A stretch of DNA of 64,000 bases from Bacteroidales bacterium (GCA_021371855.1 JAJFVL010000017.1:124001-188000), one strand, 5' to 3'. Counted from the first letter of the stretch, positions 9,472 to 19,150 are shown. Program-made: numbers and translations. The notes: generated from the letters alone by a model not told the origin.

Positions 9472-11265
9472 CTACCAACCCGGATTCTGCGTAAACTCCG
9501 GGTATAGATTTGTAAAACTTACCTGAAATGGAAGCCAATTATGTTTTTTCTCAAAAACCCTTGTAATGACTACTCGTTCTACAAGATTTTTAGGTTTACC
9601 ATCTGTTCCACGGTCAAAGTCGATAGCAGTCTTCTCCGTATACTTTTTTTCACCGGCTATATTCCAGCGGCGCAGGTCATGAAAGCGAGCTCCTTCAAAT
9701 GCAAGTTCAACAGCACGCTCACGAATAATCTCTCCCATGAAAGCTTCTTTTGTTGCTGTGTATGCTGAGGTTAGATCTGGTAATTGCGCACGGTTCCTTA
9801 CAATGTTTATTGCCTGCACTGCTGTGAGGGAGTAGCCAGGAACACTGTTTGAACCTGACCCGTACCCCTGAAGGACGGATTCAGAATACATAAGATAAAC
9901 ATCGGCAAGCCGCATATAAGGTATATAAGACTGGAAGTAAGCCCATTTATTGTCATATTGATTGCACCCGATAGGAGAATATCTTTTATAATAGAAGCCT
10001 GTCACACTGCCCTTTGTGCTGCTGCGGTGACGACCACCATTATACAAAAGGGCATAACGGTCAGCTGCACCGCCGGTACCTATAATCAGACGGTCACCAT
10101 CTTTAACGATATCACTATAGAACCTGGGTTCCCTGCCTGTCCATGGGTCATTAGGGTTAAAACCCGATGCGGGATCATCAATTGGCAATCCGTTTGCCAT
10201 AGCATAATTCTTTACAAAGTTATTTGTCGGAACTTCGACCGTGGCGTTTCCAAATTCTGCAGGACAGGTTCCCATTACTGTTGACCATCTTACCCTGTCG
10301 TATCGAAATACAGTGGGGAGCATTATCACCTCAGTTCCTCCGTTTATTGTTTTGTTGCCAGGTGACCAAACCCAGAAATTATCGGTCCAGGAGGACCATG
10401 GTTGCAGCGTATATCTATGTGTTTCATCACATATCTTAAGAACCTCTGCAAAAGCTTCCGCAGCTTGTTTACAAAGTTCGGCATCAAAGGCATTAGTTCC
10501 TGTCGACTCCTCATTCATCATAGGACTTGCGGCATACAACAGATCTTTTCCAAGGTAACCTAATGCATAGAGTTTATTAATGCGCCCGCGGTTATTTCCC
10601 AATGTAACCTTTCCAACTGTTGTACTATCCCAATTTAATGGAAGCAAATCTGCAGCATCCCTGAAATCCTGAGCTGCTTTTAAAGCAGTTTCCCTGTAAC
10701 TGAGTCTGGGTACATTGAAGTCATCCTCTGCCGTCAACGCTTTATCCATATAAGGTAGTCCACCCCACCAACGCATAAGTTCAAAATGAAACCAACCTCT
10801 GAAAAACAAAGCCTGCCCTTTTATAATGTCTTTCTCTTCCTGCGTGGCATCGACTAATAAATCCAGATTGCTCAAGGCCACATTAGCTTTTCTGATACCA
10901 TACCATGCCAGAGGCCATATTGTTTTATTACGGGGATCCGAACCGGTAGATGAAGAGGTAAATGGCCCGTACAACATTCTGGTCTGAGCCCAGTAATTCC
11001 CCTGATCGAATGGGTAAGGATTATTATTCAGAGTCTCATCTGCAAAAAGATATTCATTCCAGGCTCTGCATTTATTATAATCACAGACACAATTGTATAA
11101 TTCTTCAATAAATCCCTGATAACTTCTGAAGTTTCCGTATACCTCATTCGCTTTAATATCGGCTTCCGGTGCTTTATCGAGGTATTTTTCACAGGATCCA
11201 AAAGTCAGCATCATAATTATGGCACTGACAATAACTAGTATATAATTTATATTTCTGTTTTTCAT
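9472..11265 (-). CDS. RagB/SusD family outer-membrane lipoprotein (second copy)
   Basis: This 597-residue SusD-like lipoprotein (lipobox FGSC, Cys25, then EKYLDKAPEADI) has the family's N-terminal helices (GQALFFRGWFHFELMRWWGG) and C-terminal motifs (YMRLADVYLMYSESVLQG, then GEIIRERAVELAFEGARFHD and LRRWN). It is 11 bases after the STN-type SusC (11277-14801) and 32 bases before the second SusC. That gives a C-D-C-D order typical of loci handling complex glycans with two import complexes. The two SusD proteins are only distantly similar by eye, so they probably bind different parts of the substrate. Confidence 0.93.
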   Translation of the reverse strand: MKNRNINYILVIVSAIIMMLTFGSCEKYLDKAPEADIKANEVYGNFRSYQGFIEELYNCVCDYNKCRAWNEYLFADETLNNNPYPFDQGNYWAQTRMLYGPFTSSSTGSDPRNKTIWPLAWYGIRKANVALSNLDLLVDATQEEKDIIKGQALFFRGWFHFELMRWWGGLPYMDKALTAEDDFNVPRLSYRETALKAAQDFRDAADLLPLNWDSTTVGKVTLGNNRGRINKLYALGYLGKDLLYAASPMMNEESTGTNAFDAELCKQAAEAFAEVLKICDETHRYTLQPWSSWTDNFWVWSPGNKTINGGTEVIMLPTVFRYDRVRWSTVMGTCPAEFGNATVEVPTNNFVKNYAMANGLPIDDPASGFNPNDPWTGREPRFYSDIVKDGDRLIIGTGGAADRYALLYNGGRHRSSTKGSVTGFYYKRYSPIGCNQYDNKWAYFQSYIPYMRLADVYLMYSESVLQGYGSGSNSVPGYSLTAVQAINIVRNRAQLPDLTSAYTATKEAFMGEIIRERAVELAFEGARFHDLRRWNIAGEKKYTEKTAIDFDRGTDGKPKNLVERVVITRVFEKKHNWLPFQVSFTNLYPEFTQNPGW

Positions 11266-11276
11266 AATTCCCGGTT

Positions 11277-14200
11277 TTAAAAAGTTAAATCAACACCGAA
11301 GTTAATTCGTCTGACAGCTGGGTAAGCGCCGGTACTTGCTCCTCCTCCCGAAAGGGTTGCCTCCCTGTCATCAGGAATATCTGACCAGAAAAAAAGATTT
11401 TCCCCGTTCAGGAATAGCTTTAAAGCCGACAAACCCAGATCTTTAATCTTTTGGTTGTCAAATGTATATGCAACCTCCGCTGTTTTAAGCCTGAGATAGG
11501 ACGCATCGAAAAGATAATAATCAGCAATATTCTGACCAGATGTTTTCCATCTTGGAAGGAAGGATGTTGCATCCTGATTATCTTTTGACCAATAATCATA
11601 TACATGATCAAAAACGACATCTGTATTTAAGGTGAAATTCAGAAGCGGAACACTACGCGATACATTATTGACTCCATAGAACTGAAGCATAACACTGAAT
11701 CCCTTATAACCGGCGCCTAATGATAAACTATAGGTATTAAGAGGAATACTGGAATATCCATAGGGTACGGCATCATCACTTTTTATTACGCCGTCGGTAT
11801 TAAAATCAAGTATATTGTAACCTCCGGGAAGTTTACCCTGGTCATTGGTCTCAAACTTTGTACTTGCGTATACCTCGTCCCAGTTATTATAAAAACCAGT
11901 TCTGATTTGTGTACGTGTCTGGCCAGCCAAATAACCTTCTTCTTTTAAATAAGAGTCCAGCAAGACCGGATCATCTTTTTTCAATATCTTATTTGTAGTA
12001 TGAGATATAGCAAGAGCTGACCAATAATGGAATCCGTTGGTTGTACTCTTATCAAACTGCAATTCAACTTCATACCCTCTTGCTTTCACATGTCCCAGGT
12101 TGGAAATGGGAGGCGTGCCGCCATAAAAAGGAGGAACAGTTTTAGTAGGCAAAAGAATCATATCTGTTCTGTCTTCGGTATAATAATCACAAATGACTGA
12201 GAACATATTATCTAATAAGCCAAGCTCAAATCCGAGGTCATTCTTTTTGGCTTTTTCCCAATGAAAATCCGGATTGCCGATCCAAGATTCTTTGTACCAT
12301 GTATAAGGACTGGCCGGTGAGGATCTGATATTTTCATTCAATATGGTCGTCCCCCCGTATGTATACTGTGAGTCATATAACCATCTGTAACTTGTCTGAT
12401 TAGTAACGTCATCGCCAACCACACCAGTGCTAAAACGGAATTTCAATTTGTTGATCCATTTTATGTCGAAGAATTTTTCATTTGAAACATTCCAGCCTAC
12501 AGCCACCGAAGGAAAGAAATGAAGTCTGTAACCAGGTCCAAACTGTTCGGATCCGTTATATGCTCCATTCATTTCAAAAAGATACCTAGTGTCATAATCA
12601 TAGGTTGTACGGAATACCCAATCTTCGCGGTAGTGTTTGAAAGCACTTCCCGAGGCATATTCTTCCCGTTTAAATAACCCCAGGGCTCCTACGTTATGCA
12701 GACCAAATTTACGGCTATAATTTACCTGCAACTGGTACATCATTCTTCTGAATACCGACTCAATACTTTCCTGAAATAAAGTCCAGGATGGAACAAAAAC
12801 CCAATCATACTGGCTTGTTCCCGATGATTGAGGATAATTTACAATATATTCGCCCGGATCCTGGTCGGGATCGCCGGTATACAGGTCGGGATAAACAACT
12901 TTTTCGGGGGTATAACTATTCCATTGCATTGGATCTATATGATTGGCTTCAAAAATGCCACCTTCCGATTTTAAAGTATTATCGAAATAGAACGATGCTT
13001 TAGCGCTCAGGCCTTTTGTTAAAAAATCAAGGTTTTGCTCCAGTGCAAAATCAGAATTCAGGGCTGTTGTACGAAGTTGTCTTATCCCCAGATTATAAAT
13101 AGAAGCTACAGGATTTGGTTTGGATGTAACAAAAGTCCATCCCCAGCTACCATCAGAATACCTGGGAAGCATTAAATCAGGTGCCATTCCATATACTCCG
13201 GCCCACAGCGAAGCTTCACCATTTGAAGTGGAGCTGCCTTCACCGGCGTAATTGGTATTTTTTTTGCTGAAATATCCTGAAAGGTTAACCTTTAATGTAG
13301 TTGTTTGAGTAATTTTAAAGTCTAGATTGCTTCTGAAATTAAACCGGTCAAAATCATAGTTGGGATCGTAACCTTTATTGTTATTATAATCTTTAAACAT
13401 ATCGCCTTCATGGGTATATGCCAGGGATCCGAAATAATTAACAAAACCCGTACCACCCTGAGCGTTCAGCGTTGCCCGGTGAGAAAATGCAAAATCTTTA
13501 AACATTGCCTCCTTCCAGTCAACGTTCGGATATATCTCAGCATATTCAGCAGACTGAGGCAATTTGTATCGTTCTACAATCTCTGAAGGAATATAATCTA
13601 ACCATGAAGGTTCATTAAGAACAACCTCACGCTCTATTGCCTCATCCCTTATTTTTATAGCGTCATATGAATCCATCGACTTCGGTAGTTTTGAGAGCAT
13701 TTTAGCAGTGGTGTTATAAGAGAAAGAAATTTTAGGTTTTCCCTTGGTACCTCTTTTAGTTGTTACCAGAATAACTCCGTTTGCCCCTTTAACACCGAAA
13801 ACTGCCGTTGCGGAAGCATCCTTAAGTATTGAGATATTCTCAACTTCACTAACGTCGAGGTTGTCCATTCCCCTTTCGACACCGTCAACCAAAATTAAAG
13901 GCTGGCCTCCGTTCCATGTATTCTGACCGCGAATATAGATAGCTGTTGCACTTACACCGCCTGTTGTACCCCCGGGTTCTCCTGAAGAAGTGACAGTTAT
14001 AAGTCCCGGAAGCTGCCCGGTTAAGGCTTGTTTCAAGTCTGTTACACCGCCTGTTTGTTTCAGTTTTTCATTTGTGGTTTGAGAAATCGCCCCAACAACA
14101 CTTTCTTTCTTCTGGGTACCATAACCAACTACAACCACCTCATCTAAAGCCTTCGTTAACTCTTTCATTACAACATCAATCCTGACCTGACCATTTAATG

Positions 14201-14801
14201 GAATTTCCTGAGGAGACATTCCAATAAAGGTAAATACTAACGTTGCATTAACAGGAACGTTAGCAATTGAGTAATTACCGTTTACATCAGTTGCATTTCC
14301 CAGAGTTGTTCCTTTTACAACAACGGTAGCTCCAATTATTGGTGCACCTTGCTGATCGGTAACTGTTCCGGTAATCACAACTTGTTGTACCTCCTCCTTA
14401 TTTGCATATTCATCAGCATCAGTTGACGGATTCTCTGTTTCAGACTTGGAAATTACAATCTGCCTCCCGGAAATTTGATAACTGTTAGGAGTACCGGTAA
14501 AGACCTTGTTAAGGATTGTCTCAATACTGTCGTTGTCAGCAATTACAGAAACTTTACGATTGATATCCAGTGTTTTTTCGTTGTAAATCAGGATATAATC
14601 ACTATTCTGTTCAATTTCCTTAAAAACCTGACTAATAGTTGCTTTGTCTAAACTAAAAGTCAGTGTAGTGGCTTGAGAATAAGTTTTAGCCGAAACCGTA
14701 GCTACGGTAATCAGCATAAAAAGAATCATTAATTTCATTCTCAAAAGGATTTTGCTTTTACTTTCTTTTCGAAAGCAGAAATGGGTTAGTTTTTTTTGCA
14801 T
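11277..14801 (-). CDS. SusC/RagA family TonB-dependent transporter with N-terminal STN signalling domain
   Basis: The 1174-residue protein has an atypically long N-terminus before its signal segment, usual for sigma-coupled SusC proteins (start at 14801). An STN domain lies at about residues 45-125 (TFSLDKATISQVFKEIEQNS), then a carboxypeptidase-regulatory-like domain (VTDQQGAPIIGATVVVKGTT). The TonB box region is LDEVVVVGYGTQKKE, followed by a plug (VEGNENILK-type region ending ANGVILVTTKRGTKG) and a beta-barrel. STN domains contact FecR anti-sigma factors. The FecR gene lies 107 bases upstream (14909-16135) and the ECF sigma gene follows, so substrate binding here should switch the locus on. 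SusD partner: 9472-11265. Confidence 0.94.
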   Translation of the reverse strand: MQKKLTHFCFRKESKSKILLRMKLMILFMLITVATVSAKTYSQATTLTFSLDKATISQVFKEIEQNSDYILIYNEKTLDINRKVSVIADNDSIETILNKVFTGTPNSYQISGRQIVISKSETENPSTDADEYANKEEVQQVVITGTVTDQQGAPIIGATVVVKGTTLGNATDVNGNYSIANVPVNATLVFTFIGMSPQEIPLNGQVRIDVVMKELTKALDEVVVVGYGTQKKESVVGAISQTTNEKLKQTGGVTDLKQALTGQLPGLITVTSSGEPGGTTGGVSATAIYIRGQNTWNGGQPLILVDGVERGMDNLDVSEVENISILKDASATAVFGVKGANGVILVTTKRGTKGKPKISFSYNTTAKMLSKLPKSMDSYDAIKIRDEAIEREVVLNEPSWLDYIPSEIVERYKLPQSAEYAEIYPNVDWKEAMFKDFAFSHRATLNAQGGTGFVNYFGSLAYTHEGDMFKDYNNNKGYDPNYDFDRFNFRSNLDFKITQTTTLKVNLSGYFSKKNTNYAGEGSSTSNGEASLWAGVYGMAPDLMLPRYSDGSWGWTFVTSKPNPVASIYNLGIRQLRTTALNSDFALEQNLDFLTKGLSAKASFYFDNTLKSEGGIFEANHIDPMQWNSYTPEKVVYPDLYTGDPDQDPGEYIVNYPQSSGTSQYDWVFVPSWTLFQESIESVFRRMMYQLQVNYSRKFGLHNVGALGLFKREEYASGSAFKHYREDWVFRTTYDYDTRYLFEMNGAYNGSEQFGPGYRLHFFPSVAVGWNVSNEKFFDIKWINKLKFRFSTGVVGDDVTNQTSYRWLYDSQYTYGGTTILNENIRSSPASPYTWYKESWIGNPDFHWEKAKKNDLGFELGLLDNMFSVICDYYTEDRTDMILLPTKTVPPFYGGTPPISNLGHVKARGYEVELQFDKSTTNGFHYWSALAISHTTNKILKKDDPVLLDSYLKEEGYLAGQTRTQIRTGFYNNWDEVYASTKFETNDQGKLPGGYNILDFNTDGVIKSDDAVPYGYSSIPLNTYSLSLGAGYKGFSVMLQFYGVNNVSRSVPLLNFTLNTDVVFDHVYDYWSKDNQDATSFLPRWKTSGQNIADYYLFDASYLRLKTAEVAYTFDNQKIKDLGLSALKLFLNGENLFFWSDIPDDREATLSGGGASTGAYPAVRRINFGVDLTF

Positions 14802-14845
14802 AAATTTGTAGGGTTTACATTTGACTTACTGTGAACAACAATTTG

Positions 14846-14875
14846 AGGCCGGAGAGTTTGCAGACTAACCGGCCT
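14846..14875 (-). other. stem-loop between fecR-like and susC genes
   Basis: A perfect 7-pair stem (AGGCCGG at 14846-14852 with CCGGCCT at 14869-14875) encloses a 16-base loop. It lies in the 107-base gap between the FecR and SusC genes. On the minus strand only a weakly T-rich run follows, so it is a poor intrinsic terminator. It could be an attenuator or an mRNA-processing hairpin in the SusC leader. Confidence 0.35.
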
Positions 14876-14908
14876 TTATTTTTAATTTCTTTATCTTCCC
14901 ATAACAGA

Positions 14909-16135
14909 TTATTTTAGTTTACTTTCAATGTATATGTTTCCATTTTCTATCTCATATGAAATTTTTGACAGACCCGATAAGGCCGTAAGTACATCTGATA
15001 TCGAATCCTTCAGATCAAGTTTCCCGCTTATCAGACCATCTGAAGAAAACGATTTGTCATAAATGAATTTTACATTGTAATACCGTTCCAGCCGGTTGAA
15101 AACGTTAAGCAGGTTATCCTTTTCAAAAGGTAACCACCCTTCAACCCAAGCTGTATATATGCTCACATCCGGTTCATCACTGACAAATAGTGTTTTTCCT
15201 TCTTTAGTAAATACTGCCTTCTGATTCGGTTTCAGCACAGTCTCTTTTTCATTAAAACCGAAAAGCGAGTTCCCTGAGATTGTAACCTTCCCTTCAACAA
15301 GTACTGTCTGTATGTCTTTATCATTATCATAAGCAGAAACATTAAAACTTGTCCCCAATACTTTAATGTCCAGTTCATTAATTTTCACAAAAAAAGGTTT
15401 TGACTCGTTATGAGCCACAATAAAATAAGCTTCTCCTTTGAGGAATACCTCTCTTTTGTTTTCTGTGAAATGGTCGGGAAAAGCAAAAACACTACCAGAG
15501 TTTAACCACACTTTTGTCCCGTCCTCAAGTTCAATTACTGACCTTTTTCCATAAGGTATAACAACTTTATTATATTCTTTTACGGATTGATGCTTTTTAA
15601 TGTTCTGTGCAATCCTCACGACACTATCATTGTTTATTAAAATTACCTCATCAGCGCTTTTGATATGAATGGCCGATTCTTTTCTCTTCAGATCAATTTC
15701 TTTTCCATCGGAAAGAATAAGTTTTGAATTACCCGGAACGTTTAATTGGGAAGATTCGAGAATCTGGTTTTTGCGATTCCCGTTTTTTATAAAAAAGTAA
15801 CCGGTGCCTGAAGCCATGAATACTAATAAAATAATGGCAGCATATTGCAAAACACTTCTTAATCTGATTATTCTTCTATTAAGATTATCCTCGTTCTGTC
15901 TGAATTTTTCAATTTTATTCCAGACAGAGTCTATGTTTTCCTTTGATATTGATCCTTTTACATCATGTAATAATAAAATTATCTCACTGGCCTCTATTGC
16001 TTTTCTTTCAAAATCAGGATTTTCTTTAATAAAAGCTTCCCATTTGCCTTTATTACTATCATTCAGTACAAAGGAGATAAAACTCTCCTCTGCAATCAGA
16101 TCATCAGTACTATAATTCAGATACTTTTTATCCAC
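14909..16135 (-). CDS. FecR family anti-sigma factor
   Basis: This 408-residue protein has a cytoplasmic N-terminal part with low similarity, one membrane segment near residues 92-112 (VLQYAAIILLVFMASGTGYF), and a periplasmic FecR domain (GKRSVIELEDGTKVWLNSGS, then KPFFVKINELDIKVLGTSFN). The C-terminal DUF4974-type domain (LLNVFNRLERYYNVKFIYDK) meets the STN domain of the SusC next to it. It holds the ECF sigma factor (16391-16981) until the transporter signals. The reading starts at GTG (16135). No closer ATG was found in frame, so this start is likely but not certain. The gap to the sigma gene is 255 bases, larger than in most such pairs. Confidence 0.9.
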   Translation of the reverse strand: MDKKYLNYSTDDLIAEESFISFVLNDSNKGKWEAFIKENPDFERKAIEASEIILLLHDVKGSISKENIDSVWNKIEKFRQNEDNLNRRIIRLRSVLQYAAIILLVFMASGTGYFFIKNGNRKNQILESSQLNVPGNSKLILSDGKEIDLKRKESAIHIKSADEVILINNDSVVRIAQNIKKHQSVKEYNKVVIPYGKRSVIELEDGTKVWLNSGSVFAFPDHFTENKREVFLKGEAYFIVAHNESKPFFVKINELDIKVLGTSFNVSAYDNDKDIQTVLVEGKVTISGNSLFGFNEKETVLKPNQKAVFTKEGKTLFVSDEPDVSIYTAWVEGWLPFEKDNLLNVFNRLERYYNVKFIYDKSFSSDGLISGKLDLKDSISDVLTALSGLSKISYEIENGNIYIESKLK

Positions 16136-16390
16136 CTCACTATATTTAAAGTTGTGTTTTTAAAAATACAATCACTTCACTTTATATAGAGAAAGACAAA
16201 AGATGACTTTTTGTGGACAAAAAGAAGCAAGATTTTATATAAAAAATAAAATTTATTTCTTATACATCTGTTTTACTGTTCATTAACCTGAAATAAAATT
16301 ATCTGAAATAATAATTTGGACTTCCTGTTTATTCAGGAGAAATCCAGGGGACTTGTTAAAAGAATGAGATAATATTACAAAGAAATGAAC

Positions 16391-16981
16391 TTAATGCTCA
16401 TGAAAAATATAGTCAGATTCATGAACATATTCTTTCAGTGATTTTATGGCCCTGAATATCATTTTTCGCGCAGAATCGTATTCTATAAGCATAATATCGC
16501 AGATCTGATCATATTTGAAATCACATGTATAACGATAGAAGAGAATCTCCTGTAATCTTGGACTCAGCTTATCCAAAGCTTTAAGGATCAATTCCTTTTT
16601 ACAACTACTGATTTCATTACTGATCAAATCTTCTTCAATGCTTGAATGGTTAACTCCAGCCAGATTGTCGCTGGTTATATCATCCCGGATATTTGAATCT
16701 TCCAGAGATGACATTTTTTTCCTGGAACCCAGCTCACGAAGTAACTTTCTTTTAAAAGATTTAATTAAGTAAAAACGAATATTATCAGTAGGACCAAGAT
16801 GTTCCCTTGTACGGATTAAATCAAAAAACAACTCCTGAATAGTATCTTTGAGAATTTCCTCATCATTGGTATATTTCCCCCCGTAACTAAAAAGAAGCTC
16901 AACATTATTGATATAAATTTGAGACAGGGCATACTCTTTGTTTGCTCTAAAATCGTCCCAAAGTTTAACATCATTAAGCAT
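16391..16981 (-). CDS. ECF-type RNA polymerase sigma-70 factor
   Basis: The 196-residue protein has sigma region 2 (DTIQELFFDLIRTREHLGPT and NIRFYLIKSFKRKLLRELG) and region 4 (LDKLSPRLQEILFYRYTC, then ICDIMLIEYDSARKMIF and RAIKSLKEYV). It belongs to the Bacteroidota ECF group paired with FecR and SusC proteins. It should direct transcription of the locus reading leftward from 16135 to about 3575, perhaps to 1. No promoter for the gene itself could be identified. Confidence 0.92.
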   Translation of the reverse strand: MLNDVKLWDDFRANKEYALSQIYINNVELLFSYGGKYTNDEEILKDTIQELFFDLIRTREHLGPTDNIRFYLIKSFKRKLLRELGSRKKMSSLEDSNIRDDITSDNLAGVNHSSIEEDLISNEISSCKKELILKALDKLSPRLQEILFYRYTCDFKYDQICDIMLIEYDSARKMIFRAIKSLKEYVHESDYIFHEH

Positions 16982-17337
16982 ATTAATGTGCTAATTTCTT
17001 ATTTTGATATCATTCGCCTAACCTGGTGAATATCTTTTTGAAACAGAACACCGTTTAGACAATTTAATATTTGGAGTGTATTTCCGAACTATTCAGATAC
17101 TTACTATTAGTAAATACAATTGTAAAGTAAATGCAGGGGTAAATATAATAATTATAAAAATGGATGATTAATTTCTGTATTATTAAATTTTTAAATTTAA
17201 TTAAAACAGGGCTCATATATTTTTGCCCCAGCCTCTTCTTTTGACAGGAACGTCAAAAAATTCAGCAAGACTTGTATTTGTTGCACAAGAGAAGGTGCCT
17301 GTTGTACAAGCCCGGCTTCTGGGGGAACAGACAGTCT
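16982..17337. other. intergenic region upstream of the sigma factor gene
   Basis: These 356 bases hold no convincing gene. The half next to the sigma gene is very AT-rich. At 17239-17258 is an exact inverted repeat (TTTTGAC, six bases, GTCAAAA), which could be an operator. It is not followed by a T-run on either strand. Around 17271-17310 are CTTGT/ACAAG inverted words and a TTGTACAA palindrome. No -7 element was found for the sigma gene, and no terminator was seen for the CDP-alcohol transferase gene that ends at 17338. Confidence 0.4.
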
Positions 17338-18069
17338 TTAATCTTTCTCATCAGGTAATTTTTGTTTTATCTCTCTCACATCCATGTCATTAGCTACTGT
17401 TAGCAATTTACGTGTATCGGCAATATTGACAATAAGCAGGATGATACCTAAAATGGTTACAGAATACCTCATTGAGCCCTGGAATATAACTTCTGCCACC
17501 AAGACAGCAGAAATGAAAATTCTTGCTTCCGTAGGCCCGAATATACCGGAATCGATGGAATATTTTCCTGTGATTTTATATCTCATCATTGCAATGATTA
17601 TTTCCCATCCATACATGACAACGAAACCATATCCCAGAAGTTCCCATATCCCTTCGGAATAAACTATATACCCTGCTCCTATAAGGATGATACCTATCCA
17701 ATCGATAGTAATATCAAGAGTAAATCCATACAATTTCCTTGGTTTATTCCGAAAGTATGCAATCCTGCCATCTAGGGAGTCTCCAAACCAGCTTATTGCA
17801 AAACCTAAAACGCCCAGCAACAGGTAATTTACGTGAAGATATGTGGCCAGGACGAAACTTAAGAATATGATAAAACTTCCAGAAAAACCTATAGCAGTCA
17901 GCATATTGGAACTAATCCATGAAGGGATGCGCTGAACCAGAAAAGCAATTGCCCTTTGTTCATACTTTCCAAGCAGATTGGTTCTTACCCTGTCTTTGGC
18001 AATAGATTCCAGAACTTCACGGTTTTTTTGTGTCTGATGGGATTTTTCATGGATATAATTCATAATCAT
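17338..18069 (-). CDS. CDP-alcohol phosphatidyltransferase family membrane enzyme
   Basis: The 243-residue protein has several membrane segments (about 50-75, 80-97, 123-140, 145-160 and 185-215) and a CDP-alcohol phosphotransferase signature: D97, D100, G101, A104, G115, D119, D123. Family members move a phosphoalcohol from CDP-alcohol to a lipid or sugar acceptor inside the membrane. The signature is not canonical. The usual Arg after the Ala is Tyr105, and there is one extra residue before Gly115. All four metal-binding Asp residues are present. The gene ends an apparent two-gene operon with the acyltransferase at 18102-18971 (32 bases apart), which favours phospholipid or related lipid synthesis. 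Acceptor unknown. Confidence 0.8.
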   Translation of the reverse strand: MIMNYIHEKSHQTQKNREVLESIAKDRVRTNLLGKYEQRAIAFLVQRIPSWISSNMLTAIGFSGSFIIFLSFVLATYLHVNYLLLGVLGFAISWFGDSLDGRIAYFRNKPRKLYGFTLDITIDWIGIILIGAGYIVYSEGIWELLGYGFVVMYGWEIIIAMMRYKITGKYSIDSGIFGPTEARIFISAVLVAEVIFQGSMRYSVTILGIILLIVNIADTRKLLTVANDMDVREIKQKLPDEKD

Positions 18070-18101
18070 CTCAATTTTCTAACATTAAACTGAATTCAAT
18101 C

Positions 18102-18971
18102 TTACGGTCGTTTCTCCGGGAAGGTCAGGATGGTCCGGGGAGTAAATGAAGCCGGTAAAGGCATCTCATAGACAGCCTTCCGCAAAAAAGCTCCCAGTGA
18201 TTCCGGATCAGCAAACTGTTCCTGCTCCTGAACAGAAATGATGTTACCAATCCCGATGCGAGGCTTCTGCTTCCTTTTATTAAAAAGCTCAGATGGCATC
18301 CTTAATGAACGGATTCTCCAATTTATCAATCCGAGAAAATAGAAAAACGGAGAATTGGCATCGAAAAACCGAATCGGTACAACCGGAACTTTTACAGAGT
18401 GAATCAGATGAAGAATGCTTCTCTGCCAGTTACGATCTCTTATGCGTAAGTCTTTTAAACTGAAATCAGAAACAGCACCTGAAGGAAAGAAACCGACAGG
18501 ATGGCCATTCTTCAGCCAGGTTAATGTCTCACGGATACCATTTATGTTTATAACGGAAACATCATTTTTTTTATCAGTCGTAGGGACAACCGAAATAAAA
18601 TTTTCTGCCATCGCTCTCACGAGAGCAAGTAATCTGTTGACCATTAACTTATAGTCAGGACGTATTCCGGCCATCAGGTCAATCAGAATAATTCCGTCCA
18701 AACCGCCGTAGGGGTGATTAGACACAGTTATAAAAGCCCCTTCATTCAACTGTTTCAATCGTTCGGCATTTCCAATGATATAATTTACACCTAAATCATT
18801 TAATAATCTTGCAGCAAATTCTGCTCCGTTGTAATCGCTTGAATTGTCATATAAACGGTTCACTTTATCAATTGCGCAAATTCTCATGATAAATTCAGCA
18901 ACCCGGTGTCCTCTTTCTGTCTTGAAAAAAGGAGATACTGCTTCGAAGTCTTTTACGTTTATTATTTTCAT
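18102..18971 (-). CDS. PlsC-like 1-acylglycerol-3-phosphate acyltransferase family protein
   Basis: I chose the ATG at 18971 (289 residues). The frame also extends upstream to a TTG at 19016, but that adds a non-conserved, unlikely segment. The catalytic block is NHPYGGLDGI (His86 and Asp92, five residues between them instead of the usual four). The later block FPSGAVS (162-168) matches the FPEG motif. This form is typical of the hemolysin-like LPLAT branch common in Bacteroidota, used for phospholipid or ornithine/glycine-lipid acylation. It is followed closely by the CDP-alcohol transferase, so the two probably serve one lipid pathway. The exact acceptor cannot be told. Confidence 0.8.
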   Translation of the reverse strand: MKIINVKDFEAVSPFFKTERGHRVAEFIMRICAIDKVNRLYDNSSDYNGAEFAARLLNDLGVNYIIGNAERLKQLNEGAFITVSNHPYGGLDGIILIDLMAGIRPDYKLMVNRLLALVRAMAENFISVVPTTDKKNDVSVININGIRETLTWLKNGHPVGFFPSGAVSDFSLKDLRIRDRNWQRSILHLIHSVKVPVVPIRFFDANSPFFYFLGLINWRIRSLRMPSELFNKRKQKPRIGIGNIISVQEQEQFADPESLGAFLRKAVYEMPLPASFTPRTILTFPEKRP

Positions 18972-19150
18972 ATAATAATTCAAATTTAACAATAATTTAG
19001 TTCTATTCCGAGACAACCTTTTAATGTAGTTTTGGCCATTCTATCGAAATTTTATCACTTCCGGGCTATATTTACGGATAAAGAGCCTGTTTGGCTCCTG
19101 CATTATGCATCATCAGATAAACCAGACAAAAATATAACCGGAAAGCACAA

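Noticed and set aside
18972..19016. Longer start of the acyltransferase at TTG 19016
   Set aside because: The ATG at 18971 gives a conserved N-terminus, and the extra 15 residues look non-coding.
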